Shown in pieces: positions 50,967 through 63,175 of a DNA stretch of 64,000 nucleotides. The number at the start of each line of letters is the position of its first letter. Position 1 is the first letter of the stretch. Source of the DNA: Calliopsis andreniformis (Eukaryota > Arthropoda > Insecta > Hymenoptera > Andrenidae); contig NW_027480423.1 in assembly GCF_051401765.1 (NCBI RefSeq), positions 19,840,001 to 19,904,000 of the forward strand. Direction: 5' to 3'. The notes beneath the pieces were generated by a model. That model ran no database searches, was not told where the DNA came from, and saw only the letters and a list, made by a program, of their open reading frames with translations. The translations under genes and the position numbers were made by a program.

Positions 50967-53376
50967 AAAATACAAAATAAATAGAACAGTTTTTCCATTG
51001 TATAAAACGAATAATTGCTACCAGTGTAAAAGTTATGGTCATTTCTACGTTCCGGGCAACCTAGGCTTCACCCTAATGCGTTGTTCCACCAGATCGAATA
51101 GTTAGGGCCTAAGAAGTGAACGCCAGAAGCATAAAATACAATATAAATACAACAGTTCTTCCATCATATAAAACGAATAATTGCAACCAGTATGAAAGTT
51201 ATGGTCATTTCTACGTTCCGGGCATCCCAGGCTTCACTCTATGGCGTTCTTCCTCCACATCGAACAGCTACTGCCTCAGAAGTCAACGCCTGAAGCATAA
51301 AATACAATAAAAATACAACAGTATTTCCATCCTATAACAGGAATAATTGCAACCAGTTTGAAGGTGATGGTCATTTCTACGTTCCGGGCAACCTAGGCTT
51401 CACTCTAGCGCGTTGCTCCGCCAGATCGAATAGTTAGTGCCTTAGAAGTCAACGCCAGATGCATAAAATACAATATAAACACAACAGTTTTTCCATCGTA
51501 TAAAACGAATAATTGCTACCAGTATGGAAGTGATGGTCATTTCTACGTTCCGGGCAACCTAGGCCTCACTCTAGGGCGTTGTTCCACCAGATTGAATAGT
51601 TAGGGCCTAAGAAGTCAACACCAGAAGTATAAAATTCAATATAAATGTAACAGATTTTCCATCGTATAAAACGAATAATTTCAACCAGTGTGAATGTTAT
51701 GGTCATTTCTACATTCCGAGAAACCTAGGCTTCACTCTAGGGCGCTGATCCACCAGATAGAATAGTTAGGGCCTTAGAAGTCAGCGCCAGAAGCATAAAA
51801 TTCAATAAAGATGCAACAGTTTTTCCATCGTATAGCAGGAATAACTGCAACCGGTGTGAATGATATTTTCATTTCTACGTTCCGGGCAACCTAGGCTTGA
51901 CTGTAGGGTGTTGCTCAACCAGATCGAATAGGTAGGGCCATAGAAGTCAAATCCCGAAGCATAAAATACAAAATAAATAGAACAGTTTTTCCATTGTATA
52001 AAACGAATAATTGCAACCAGTGTGAAAGTTATGTTCATTTCTACGTTCCGGGCAATCTGGGCTTGACTGTAGGCTGTTTCTCCACCACATCGAATAGCTA
52101 CGGCCTTAGAAGTCAACGCCAGAAGCATAAAATACAATATAGATACAACAGTTTTTCCATTGTATAAAAAGAGTAATTGCAACCAGTGGGAAAGCTATGG
52201 TCATTTCTACGTTCCGGGCAACCTAGGCTTGACAGTAGGGTGTTACTCCACCAGATCGAATAGGTAGGGCCCTAGAAGTCAACGCCCGAAGCATAAAATA
52301 CAAAATAAATAGAACAGTTTTTCCATTGTATAAAACGAATAATTGCTACCAGTGTGAAAGCTATGTTCATTTCTACGTTCTGGGCAACCTAGGCTTGACT
52401 GTACGGTGTTGCTCCACCAGATCGAATAGGTAGGGCCGTAGAAGTCAACGCCCGAAGCATAAAATACACTAAATATACAAGAGCTTTTCCGTCGTATAAC
52501 AGGAATAATTGCAACCAGTGCGAAAGTGATGGTCATTTCTACGATCCGGGCAACCTAGGCTTCACTCGATGGCGTTGTTCCACCAGATCGAGAAGTTAGG
52601 GCCTAGGAAGTCAACGCCAGAAGCATAAAATACCATATAAATATAACAGTTTTTCCATCGTATAAAACGAATAATAGCAACCGGTGTGAAAGTTCTGGTC
52701 ATTTCTACGCCTCCGGGCAACCTAGGCTTCACTCTAGAGCGTTGCTACACCAGATCGAATGGCTATGGACTGAGAATTCAACGCCAGAAGCATAAAATAC
52801 AATATAATTACAACAGTTTTTCCATCGTATAAAATGGATAATTGGAAACATTGTGAAAGTAATGGTCATTTCTACGTTCCAGGCAACCTAGGCTTCACTC
52901 TAGGGCGTTACTCCACCACATCTAATAGCTACCGCCTTAGAAGTCAACGCTAGAAGCATAAAATACAATAAAAATGTAACAGTTTTTCCATCGTATAGCA
53001 TGAATAATTGCAACGGGTGTGAATGTTATGGTCATTTCTACGTTCCGGGCAACCTAGGGTTCACTCTAGGGCGTTGGTCCACCAGATCGAATAGTTAGGG
53101 CCTTAGAAGTCAACGCCCGAAGCATAAAATACAAAATAGATAGAACAGTTTTTCCATTGTATTAAACGAATAATTGCTACCAGTGTGAAAGTGATGGTCA
53201 TTTCTACGTTCCGGGCGACCTAGGCTTCACTCTAGGGCGTTGTTCCACCAGATCAAAAAGTTAGGGCCGAAGAAGTCAACGCCAGAAGCATAAAATACAA
53301 TATAAATATAACAGTTTTTCCATCGTATAAAACGAATAATAGCAACCAGTGTGAAAGTTCTGGTCATTTCTACGTT
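50967..53376 (+). repeat. Triplicated block VI, copy 1 (about 2.4 kb)
   Basis: The block begins in a monomer with AAATAAATAGAACAG and CCCTAATGCGTTG. It continues through P (51122), Q, T, S and R-like units, then through monomers not seen earlier in the window: GATATTTTCATTTC, TTGACTGTAGGGTG, AAAAAGAGTAATTGC, a TACACTAAATATACAAGAGC unit near 52464, and one with the extra base in ACGCCTCCGGG near 52706. It matches 55616-58025 at an offset of 4649. The copies part at 53377, where this one reads TTCCGGGC and the other TTCTGGGC. Confidence 0.87.
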
Positions 53377-55615
53377 CCGGGCAACCTAGGCCTCACTCTA
53401 GGGCGTTGTTCCACCAGATTGAATAGTTAGGGCCTAAGAAATCAACGCCAGAAGCATAAAATTCAATATAAATATAACAGTTTTTCCATCGTATAAAACG
53501 AATAATTTCAACCAGTGTGAATGTTATGGTCATTTCTAGATTCCGAGCAACCTAGGCTTCACTCTAGGGCGTTGATCCACCAGTTAGAATAGTTAGGGCC
53601 TTAGAAGTCAGCGCCAGAAGCATAAAATTCAATAAAGATGCAACAGTTTTTCCATCGTATAGCAGGAATAACTGCAAACAGTGTGAAAGAACTGGTCATT
53701 TCTACGTTCCGGGTAACCTAGGCTTCACTCTAGGGCGTTGTTCCACCAGATCGAACAGTTAGGGCCTAAGAAGGCAACGCCAGAAGCATAAAATACAAAA
53801 TAAATAGAACAGTTTTTCCATCGTATAAAACGAATAATAGCAACCAGTGTGAAAGTTATGGCCATTTCTACGTTCCGGGCAACCTAGGCTTCACCCCAGG
53901 TCGTTGTTCCACCAAATCCAATAGTAAGGCCCTAAGAAGTGAACGCCAGCTGCATAAAATACAATATAAATACAACAGTTCTTCCATCATATAAAACGAA
54001 TAATTGCTACCAGTATGAAAGTTATGGTCATTTCTACGTTCCGGGCAGCCTAGGCTTCACTCTATGGCGTTTCTCCACCACATCGAATAGCTACGGCCTC
54101 AGAAGTCAACGCCTGAAGCATAAAATACAATAAAAATACAACAGTCTTTCCACCCTATAACAGGAATAATTGCAACCCGTGTGAAAGTGATGGTCATTTG
54201 TACGTTCCAGGCAACCTAGGCTTCACTCTAGGGCTTCGGTCCACCAGATCGAATTGTTAGGGCCTAAGAAGACAACGCCAGAAGCATAAGATACAATATA
54301 AATATAACAGTTTTTCCATGGTATAATTCGAATAATTGCAACCAGTATGAAGGTTATGGTCATTTCTACGTTCCGGGCAACCTAGGCTTCACTCTATGGC
54401 GTTCTTCCACCACATCGAATAGCTACTGCCTCAGAAGTCAACGCCTGAAGCATAAAATACAATAAAAATACAACAGTCTTTCCATCCTATAACAGGAATA
54501 ATTGCAACCAGTTTGAAAGTGATGGTCATTTCTACGTTCCGGGCAACCTAGGCTTCACCCTAGGGCGTTGCTCCACCAGATCGAATAGTTAGTGCCTTAG
54601 AAGTCAACGCCAGATGCATAAAATACAATATAAACACAACAGTTTTTCCATCGTATAAAACGAATAATTGCTACCAGTATGGAAGTGATGGTCATTTCTA
54701 CGTTCCGGGCAACCTAGGCCTCACTCTAGGGCGTTGTTCCACCAGATTGAAAAGTTAGGGCCTAAGAAATCAACGCCAGATGCATAAAATTCAATATAAA
54801 TGTAACAGTTTTTCCATCGTATAAAACGAATAATTTCAACCAGTGTGAATGTTATGGTCAATTCTACATTCCGAGCAACCTAGGCTTCACTCTAGGGCGC
54901 TGATCCACCAGATAGAATAGTTAGGGCCTTAGAAGTCAGCGCCAGAAGCATAAAATTCAATAAAGATGCAACAGTTTTTCCATCGTATAGCAGGAATAAC
55001 TGCAAACAGTGTGAAAGTACTGGTCATTTCTACGTTCCGGGTAACCTAGGCTTCACTCTAGGGCGTTGTGCCACCAGATCGAACAGTTAGGGCCTAAGAA
55101 GGCAACGCCAGAAGCATAAAATACAATATAAATATAACAGTTTTTCCATCGTATAAAACGAATAATAGCAACCAGTGTGAAAGTTATGGTCATTTCTACG
55201 TTCCGGGCAACCTAGGCTTCACCCCAGGTCGTTGTTCCACCAGATCGAATTGTTAGGCCCTAAGAAGTGAACGCCAGCTGCATAAAATACAATATAAATA
55301 CAACAGTTCTTCCATCGTGTAAAACGAATAATTGCTACCAGTATGAAAGTTAGGGTCATTTCTACGTTCCGGGCAGCCTAGGCTTCACTCTATGGCGCTT
55401 TTCCACCACATCGAATAGCTACGGCCTCAGAAGTCAACGCCTGAAGCATAAAATGCAATAAAAATACAACAGTCCTTCCATCCTATAACAGGAATAATTG
55501 CAACCCGTGTGAAAGTGATGGTCATTTGTACGTTCCAGGCAACCTAGGCTTCGCTCTAGGGCTTTGGTCCACCAGATCGAATTGTTAGGGCCTAAGAAGT
55601 CAACGCCAGAAGCAT
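53377..55615 (+). repeat. C-type units between copies of block VI
   Basis: After a T-type end (GGCCTCACTC) come S, R, U, P (53945) and Q (54111), nearly the same as 49910-50640. A further unit series leads to a complete six-monomer repeat at 54443-55438. A Q-like unit with the ending GCTTTGGTCCACC passes into block VI copy 2. Confidence 0.82.
54443..55438 (+). repeat. Complete 996-bp Q-T-S-R-U-P unit
   Basis: Q starts at 54443 and the next Q at 55439. T has GCCAGATGC and GGCCTCACTC, S has ATAAATGTAAC, R has GTATAGCAGG, U has AATAATAGC and P has GCCAGCTGC. It is an eastern relative of 48299-49130. Confidence 0.82.
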
Positions 55616-58025
55616 AAGACACAAAATAAATAGAACAGTTTTTCCATTGTATAAAACGAATAATTGCTACCAGTGTAAAAGTTATGGTCATTTCTACGTT
55701 CCGGGCAACCTAGGCTTCACCCTAATGCGTTGTTCCACCAGATCGAATAGTTAGGGCCTAAGAAGTGAACGCCAGAAGCATAAAATACAATATAAATACA
55801 ACAGTTCTTCCATCATATAAAACGAATAATTGCAACCAGTATGAAAGTTATGGTCATTTCTACGTTCCGGGCATCCCAGGCTTCACTCTATGGCGTTCTT
55901 CCTCCACATCGAACAGCTACTGCCTCAGAAGTCAACGCCTGAAGCATAAAATACAATAAAAATACAACAGTCTTTCCATCCTATAACAGGAATAATTGCA
56001 ACCAGTTTGAAAGTGATGGTCATTTCTACGTTCCGGGCAACCTAGGCTTCACTCTAGCGCGTTGCTCCGCCAGATCGAATAGTTAGTGCCTTAGAAGTCA
56101 ACGCCAGATGCATAAAATACAATATAAACACAACAGTTTTTCCATCGTATAAAACGAATAATTGCTACCAGTATGGAAGTGATGGTCATTTCTACGTTCC
56201 GGGCAACCTAGGCCTCACTCTAGGGCGTTGTTCCACCAGATTGAATAGTTAGGGCCTAAGAAGTCAACGCCAGAAGCATAAAATTCAATATAAATGTAAC
56301 AGATTTTCCATCGTATAAAACGAATAATTTCAACCAGTGTGAATGTTATGGTCATTTCTACATTCCGAGAAACCTAGGCTTCACTCTAGGGCGCTGATCC
56401 ACCAGATAGAATAGTTAGGGCCTTAGAAGTCAGCGCCAGAAGCATAAAATTCAATAAAGATGCAACAGTTTTTCCATCGTATAGCAGGAATAACTGCAAC
56501 CGGTGTGAATGATATTTTCATTTCTACGTTCCGGGCAACCTAGGCTTGACTGTAGGGTGTTGCTCAACCAGATCGAATAGGTAGGGCCATAGAAGTCAAA
56601 TCCCGAAGCATAAAATACAAAATAAATAGAACAGTTTTTCCATTGTATAAAACGAATAATTGCTACCAGTGTGAAAGTTATGTTCATTTCTACGTTCCGG
56701 ACAATCTGGGCTTGACTGTAGGGTGTTTCTCCACCACATCGAATAGCTGCGGCCTTAGAAGTCAACGCCAGAAGCATAAAATACAATATAGATACAACAG
56801 TTTTTCCATTGTATAAAAAGAGTAATTGCAACCAGTGGGAAAGTTATGGTCATTTCTACGTTCCGTGCAACCTAGGCTTGACAGTAGGGTATTACTCCAC
56901 CAGATCGAATAGGTAGGGCCCTAGAAGTCAACGCCCGAAGCATAAAATACAAAATAAATAGAACAGTTTTTCCATTGTATAAAACGAATAATTGCTACCA
57001 GTGTGAAAGCTATGTTCATTTCTACGTTCTGGGCAACCTAGGCTTGACTGTACGGTGTTGCTCCACCAGATCGAATAGGTAGGGCCGTAGAAGTCAACGC
57101 CCGAAGCATAAAATACACTAAATATACAAGAGCTTTTCCGTCGTATAACAGGAATAATTGCAACCAGTGCGAAAGTGATGGTCATTTCTACGATCCGGGC
57201 AACCTAGGCTTCACTCGATGGCGTTGTTCCACCAGATCGAGAAGTTAGGGCCTAGGAACTCAACGCCAGAAGCATAAAATACCATATAAATATAACAGTT
57301 TTTCCATCGTATAAAACGAATAATAGCAACCGGTGTGAAAGTTCTGGTCATTTCTACGCCTCCGGGCAACCTAGGCTTCACTCTAGAGCGTTGCTACACC
57401 AGATCGAATGGCTATGGACTTAGAATTCAACGCCAGAAGCATAAAATACAATATAATTACAACAGTTTTTCCATCGTATAAAATGGATAATTGGAAACAT
57501 TGTGAAAGTAATGGTCATTTCTACGTTCCAGGCAACCTAGGCTTCACTCTAGGGCGTTACTCCACCACATCTAATAGCTACCGCCTTAGAAGTCAACGCT
57601 AGAAGCATAAAATACAATAAAAATGTAACAGTTTTTCCATCGTATAGCATGAATAATTGCAACGGGTGTGAATGTTATGGTCATTTCTACGTTCCGGGCA
57701 ACCTAGGGTTCACTCTAGGGCGTTGGTCCACCAGATCGAATAGTTAGGGCCTTAGAAGTCAACGCCCGAAGCATAAAATACAAAATAGATAGAACAGTTT
57801 TTCCATTGTATTAAACGAATAATTGCTACCAGTGTGAAAGTGATGGTCATTTCTACGTTCCGGGCGACCTAGGCTTCACTCTAGGGCGTTGTTCCACCAG
57901 ATCAAAAAGTTAGGGCCGAAGAAGTCAACGCCAGAAGCATAAAATACAATATAAATATAACAGTTTTTCCATCGTATAAAACGAATAATAGCAACCAGTG
58001 TGAAAGTTCTGGTCATTTCTACGTT
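55616..58025 (+). repeat. Triplicated block VI, copy 2
   Basis: This is a near-identical copy of 50967-53376, shifted by 4649 bp (28 x 166 plus 1). Differences are isolated bases, for example ACAATCTGGGC preceded by TTCCGG here, and GAATAGCTGCGGCC near 56746 against GAATAGCTACGGCC in copy 1. Confidence 0.87.
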
Positions 58026-59100
58026 CTGGGCATCCTAGGCTTCACTCTAGGACGTTGCTCAACCAAATCGCATAGCTAGGGACTTAGAATTCAACGCCAT
58101 AAGAATAAAATACAATATAAGTACAACAGTTTTTCCATCGTATAAAATGAATAATTGGTAACATTGTGAAAGTAATGGACATTTCTACGTTCCAGGCAAC
58201 CTAGGTGTCACTCTAGGGCGTTACTCCACCACATCTAATAGCTACGGACTTAGAAGTCAACGCCAGAAGCATAAAATACAATATAAATACAACACCTTTT
58301 CCATCGTATAAAATGAATAATAGCAAACCGTGTGAAGGTAATGGTCATTTCTACGTTCCGGACAAACTAGGCTTCACTCTAGGGCGTTGCTCCACCACAT
58401 CGTATAGCTACGGCCTTAGAAGTCAACGCCAGAAGCATAAAATACAATAAAAATGCAACAGTTTTTCCACCGTATAGCATGAATAATTGCAACGGGTGTG
58501 AATGTTATGGTCATTTCTACGTTCCGGGCAACCTAGGGTTCACTCTAGGGCGTTGGTCCACCAGATCGAATAGTTAGTACCCTAGAAGTCAGCGCCAGAA
58601 GCATAAAATACAATATAAATACAACAGTTTTTCCATCGTGTAAAACGAAAAATTGCAACCAGTATGAAAGTTATGGTCATTTCTACTTTCCGGGCAACCT
58701 AGGCTTCACCCTAGGGCGTTGCTCCAACAGATCGAATAGTTAGTGCCTCAGAAGTCAACGACCGAAGCATAAAATACAAAATAAATAGAACAGTTTTTCC
58801 ATTGTATAAAACGAATAATAGCAACCAGTGTGAAAGTTATGGTCATTTCTGCGTTCGGGCAACCTGGGCTTCACCCTAGGGCGTTGCTACAACAGATCGA
58901 AGAGTTAGTGCGTCAGAAGTCAACGACCGAAGCATAAAATACAAAATAAATAGAACAGTTTTTCCATTGTATAAAACGAATAATAGCAACCAGTGTGAAA
59001 GTTATGGTCATTTCTACGTTCGGGCAACCTGGGCTTCACTCTAGGGCGTTGCTCCACCAGATCGAATTGTTAGGGCCTAAGAAGTCAACGCCAGAAGCAT
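58026..59100 (+). repeat. Segment following block VI copy 2, duplicated at 61066-61886
   Basis: Monomers with AATTGGTAACATTG, AACACCTTTTCC, GTATAGCATGAATAATTGC, AACGGGTGTGAATG and the one-base-short ACGTTCGGGCAACC lie here. From about 58234 to 59065 it corresponds to 61066-61886 at an offset of 2821. The final unit, with GATCGAATTG and ATAAGACAC, leads into block VI copy 3. Confidence 0.82.
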
Positions 59101-61066
59101 AAGACACAAAATAAATAGAACAGTTTTTCCATTGTATAAAACGAATAATTGCTACCAGTGTAAAAGTTATGGTCATTTCTACGTTCCGGGCAACCTAGGC
59201 TTCACCCTAATGCGTTGTTCCACCAGATCGAATAGTTAGGCCCTAAGAAGTGAACGCCAGAAGCATAAAATACAATATAAATACAACAGTTCTTCCATCA
59301 TATAAAACGAATAATTGCAACCAGTATGAAAGTTATGGTCATTTCTACGTTCCGGGCATCCCAGGCTTCACTCTATGGCGTTCTTCCTCCACATCGAACA
59401 GCTACTGCCTCAGAAGTCAACGCCTGAAGCATAAAATACAATAAAAATACAACAGTCTTTCCATCCTATAACAGGAATAATTGCAACCAGTTTGAAAGTG
59501 ATGGTCATTTCTACGTTCCGGGCAACCTAGGCTTCACTCTAGCGCGTTGCTCCGCCAGATCGAATAGTTTTTGCCTTAGAAGTCAACGCCAGATGCATAA
59601 AATACAATATAAACACAACAGTTTTTCCATCGTATAAAACGAATAATTGCTACCAGTATGGAAGTGATGGTCATTTCTACGTTCCGGGCAACCTAGGCCT
59701 CACTCTAGGGCGTTGTTCCACCAGATTGAATAGTTAGGGCCTAAGAAGTCAACGCCAGAAGCATAAAATTCAATATAAATGTAACAGATTTTCCATCGTA
59801 TAAAACGAATAATTTCAACCAGTGTGAATGTTATGGTCATTTCTACATTCCGAGAAACCTAGGCTTCACTCTAGGGCGCTGATCCACCAGATAGAATAGT
59901 TAGGGCCTTAGAAGTCAGCGCCAGAAGCATAAAATTCAATAAAGATGCAACAGTTTTTCCATCGTATAGCAGGAATAACTGCAACCGGTGTGAATGATAT
60001 TTTCATTTCTACGTTCCGGGCAACCTAGGCTTGACTGTAGGGTGTTGCTCAACCAGATCGAATAGGTAGGGCCATAGAAGTCAAATCCCGAAGCATAAAA
60101 TACAAAATAAATAGAACAGTTTTTCCATTGTATAAAACGAATAATTGCTACCAGTGTGAAAGTTATGTTCATTTCTACGTTCCGGGCAATCTGGGCTTGA
60201 CTGTAGGGTGTTTCTCCACCACATCGAATAGCTACGGCCTTAGAAGTCAACGCCAGAAGCATAAAATACAATATAGATACAACAGTTTTTCCATTGTATA
60301 AAAAGAGTAATTGCAACCAGTGGGAAAGTTATGGTCATTTCTACGTTCCGTGCAACCTAGGCTTGACAGTAGGGTGTTACTCCACCAGATCGAATAGGTA
60401 GGGCCCTAGAAGTCAACGCCCGAAGCATAAAATACAAAATAAATAGAACAGTTTTTCCATTGTATAAAACGAATAATTGCTACCAGTGTGAAAGCTATGT
60501 TCATTTCTACGTTCTGGGCAACCTAGGCTTGACTGTACGGTGTTGCTCCACCAGATCGAATAGGTAGGGCCGTAGAAGTCAACGCCCGAAGCATAAAATA
60601 CACTAAATATACAAGAGCTTTTCCGTCGTATAACAGGAATAATTGCAACCAGTGCGAAAGTGATGGTCATTTCTACGATCCGGGCAACCTAGGCTTCACT
60701 CGATGGCGTTGTTCCACCAGATCGAGAAGTTAGGGCCTAGGAAGTCAACGCCAGAAGCATAAAATACCATATAAATATAACAGTTTTTCCATCGTATAAA
60801 ACGAATAATAGCAACCGGTGTGAAAGTTCTGGTCATTTCTACGCCTCCGGGCAACCTAGGCTTCACTCTAGAGCGTTGCTACACCAGATCGAATGGCTAT
60901 GGACTTAGAATTCAACGCCAGAAGCATAAAATACAATATAATTACAACAGTTTTTCCATCGTATAAAATGGATAATTGGAAACATTGTGAAAGTAATGGT
61001 CATTTCTACGTTCCAGGCAACCTAGGCTTCACTCTAGGGCGTTACTCCACCACATCTAATAGCTAC
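59101..61066 (+). repeat. Triplicated block VI, copy 3 (shorter)
   Basis: The block is a near-identical copy of 55616-57581, shifted by 3485 bp (21 x 166 minus 1). At 61067 it leaves the block VI order (GCTACGGAC here, GCTACCGCC in copy 2) and continues as the 58234-59065 segment. The join lies within ACCACATCTAATAGCTAC, shared by both partners. Confidence 0.86.
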
Positions 61067-62620
61067 GGACTTAGAAGTCAACGCCAGAAGCATAAAATAC
61101 AATATAAATACAACACCTTTTCCATCGTATAAAATGAATAATAGCAAACCGTGTGAAGGTAATGGTCATTTCTACGTTCCGGACAAACTAGGCTTCACTC
61201 TAGGGCGTTGCTCCACCACATCGTATAGCTACGGCCTTAGAAGTCAACGCCAGAAGCATAAAATACAATAAAAATGCAACAGTTTTTCCACCGTATAGCA
61301 TGAATAATTGCAACGGGTGTGAATGTTATGGTCATTTCTACGTTCCGGGCAACCTAGGGTTCACTCTAGGGCGTTGGTCCACCAGATCGAATAGTTAGTA
61401 CCCTAGAAGTCAGCGCCAGAAGCATAAAATACAATATAAATACAACAGTTTTTCCATCGTGTAAAACGAAAAATTGCAACCAGTATGAAAGTTATGGTCA
61501 TTTCTACTTTCCGGGCAACCTAGGCTTCACCCTAGGGCGTTGCTCCAACAGATCGAATAGTTAGTGCCTCAGAAGTCAACGACCGAAGCATAAAATACAA
61601 AATAAATAGAACAGTTTTTCCATTGTATAAAACGAATAATAGCAACCAGTGTGAAAGTTATGGTCATTTCTGCGTTCGGGCAACCTGGGCTTCACCCTAG
61701 GGCGTTGCTCCAACAGATCGAATAGTTAGTGCGTCAGAAGTCAACGACCGAAGCATAAAATACAAAATAAATAGAACAGTTTTTCCATTGTATAAAACGA
61801 ATAATAGCAACCAGTGTGAAAGTTATGGTCATTTCTACGTTCGGGCAACCTGGGCTTCACTCTAGGGCGTTGCTCCACCAGATCAAACAGCTGGGGCCTT
61901 AGAAGTCAACGCCCGAAGCATAAAATACAATATAAATATAACAGTTTTTCCTTCGTTTAAAACGAATAATAGCAGCCAGTGTGAAAGTTATGGTCATTTC
62001 TACGTTCCGGGCAACCTAGGCTTCACCCTAGGGCGTTGCTCCAACAGATCGAATAGTTAGTGCCTTAGAAGTCAACGGCCAAAGCATAAAATACAAAATA
62101 AATAGAACTGTTTTTCCATCGTATAAAACGAATAATTGCTACCAGTATGGAAGTGATGGTCATTTCTACGTTCCGGGCAACCTAGGCCTCACTCTAGGGC
62201 GTTGTTCCACCAGATTGAATAGTTAGGGCCTAAGAAATCAACGCCAGAAACATAAAATTCAATATAAATGTTACAGATTTTCCATCGTATAAAACGAATA
62301 ATTTCAACCAGTGTGAATGTTATGGTCATTTCTACGTTCCGGGCAACCTAGGCCTCACTCTAGGGCGTTGTTCCACCAGATTGAATAGTTAGGGCCTAAG
62401 AAATCGACGCAGAAGCATAAAATTCAATATAAATGTAACAGATTTTCCATCGTATAAAACGAATAATTTCAACCAGTGTGAATGTTATGGTCATTTCTAC
62501 ATTCCGAGCAACCTAGGCTTCACTCTAGGGCGCTGATCCACCAGATAGAATAGTTAGGGCCTTAGAAGTCAGCGCCAGAAACATAAAATTCAATAAAGAT
62601 GCAACAGTTTTTCCATTGTA
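61067..62620 (+). repeat. Second copy of 58234-59065 and flanking S/T-type monomers
   Basis: Up to about 61886 it matches 58234-59065, including two successive monomers with ACGTTCGGGC or GCGTTCGGGC (one base missing). It continues with a monomer in TTCCTTCGTTTAAAACG, then T-like ends (GGCCTCACTC) and two successive S-type monomers with TTACAGATTTTCC and GTAACAGATTTTCC. The second S-type monomer has lost a base (AATCGACGCAGAAGC near 62402). Confidence 0.8.
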
Positions 62621-63175
62621 TAAAACGAATAATAGCAACCGGTGTGAAAGTTCTGGTCATTTCTACGCCTCCGGGCAACCTAGGCTTCACTCTAGAGCGT
62701 TGCTACACCAGATCGAATGGCTATGGACTTAGAATTCAACGCCAGAAGCATAAAATACAATATAATTACAACAGTTTTTCCATCGTATAAAATGGATAAT
62801 TGGAAACATTGTGAAAGTAATGGTCATTTCTACGTTCCAGGCAACCTAGACTTCACTCTAGGGCGTTACTCCACCACATCTAATAGCTACCGCCTTAGAA
62901 GTCAACGCTAGAAGCATAAAATACAATAAAAATGTAACAGTTTTTCCATCGTATAGCATGAATAATTGCAACGGGTGTGAATGTTATGGTCATTTCTACG
63001 TTCCGGGCAACCTAGGGTTCACTCTAGGGCGTTGGTCCACCATATCGAATAGTTAGGGCCTTAGAAGTCAACGCCCGAAGCATAAAATACAAAATAGATA
63101 GAACAGTTTTTCCATTGTATTAAACGAATAATTGCTACCAGTGTGAAAGTGATGGTCATTTCTACGTTCCGGGCA
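62621..63175 (+). repeat. Partial fourth copy of block VI (about 3.3 monomers)
   Basis: The sequence matches about 57312-57866 with an offset of 5309. Markers are CAACCGGTGTGAAAGTTC, the extra base in ACGCCTCCGGG, AATGGATAATTGG, GTATAGCATG and ATAGATAGAACAG. It ends where the last monomer turns into TTCTCTCTAGGGCG and GCTATACCAGATCG. Confidence 0.82.

Noticed and set aside
51802..52182. Minus-strand frame of 126 codons (also 56451-56831 and 59936-60316) with hydrophobic stretches
   Set aside because: It spans about 2.3 monomers and contains the same monomer translated more than once. Its three copies are just the triplicated block VI, and neighbouring monomers break the frame. The hydrophobic look comes from AT-rich repeat sequence.
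493..62911. Dozens of plus-strand open frames of 60-92 codons with similar translations
   Set aside because: They are the satellite read through one frame, often starting at GTG rather than ATG, and they end when the frame shifts by one base into the next monomer. Many sister monomers carry stops in the same frame, there is no promoter, splice or codon-bias signal, and substitutions show no codon pattern.
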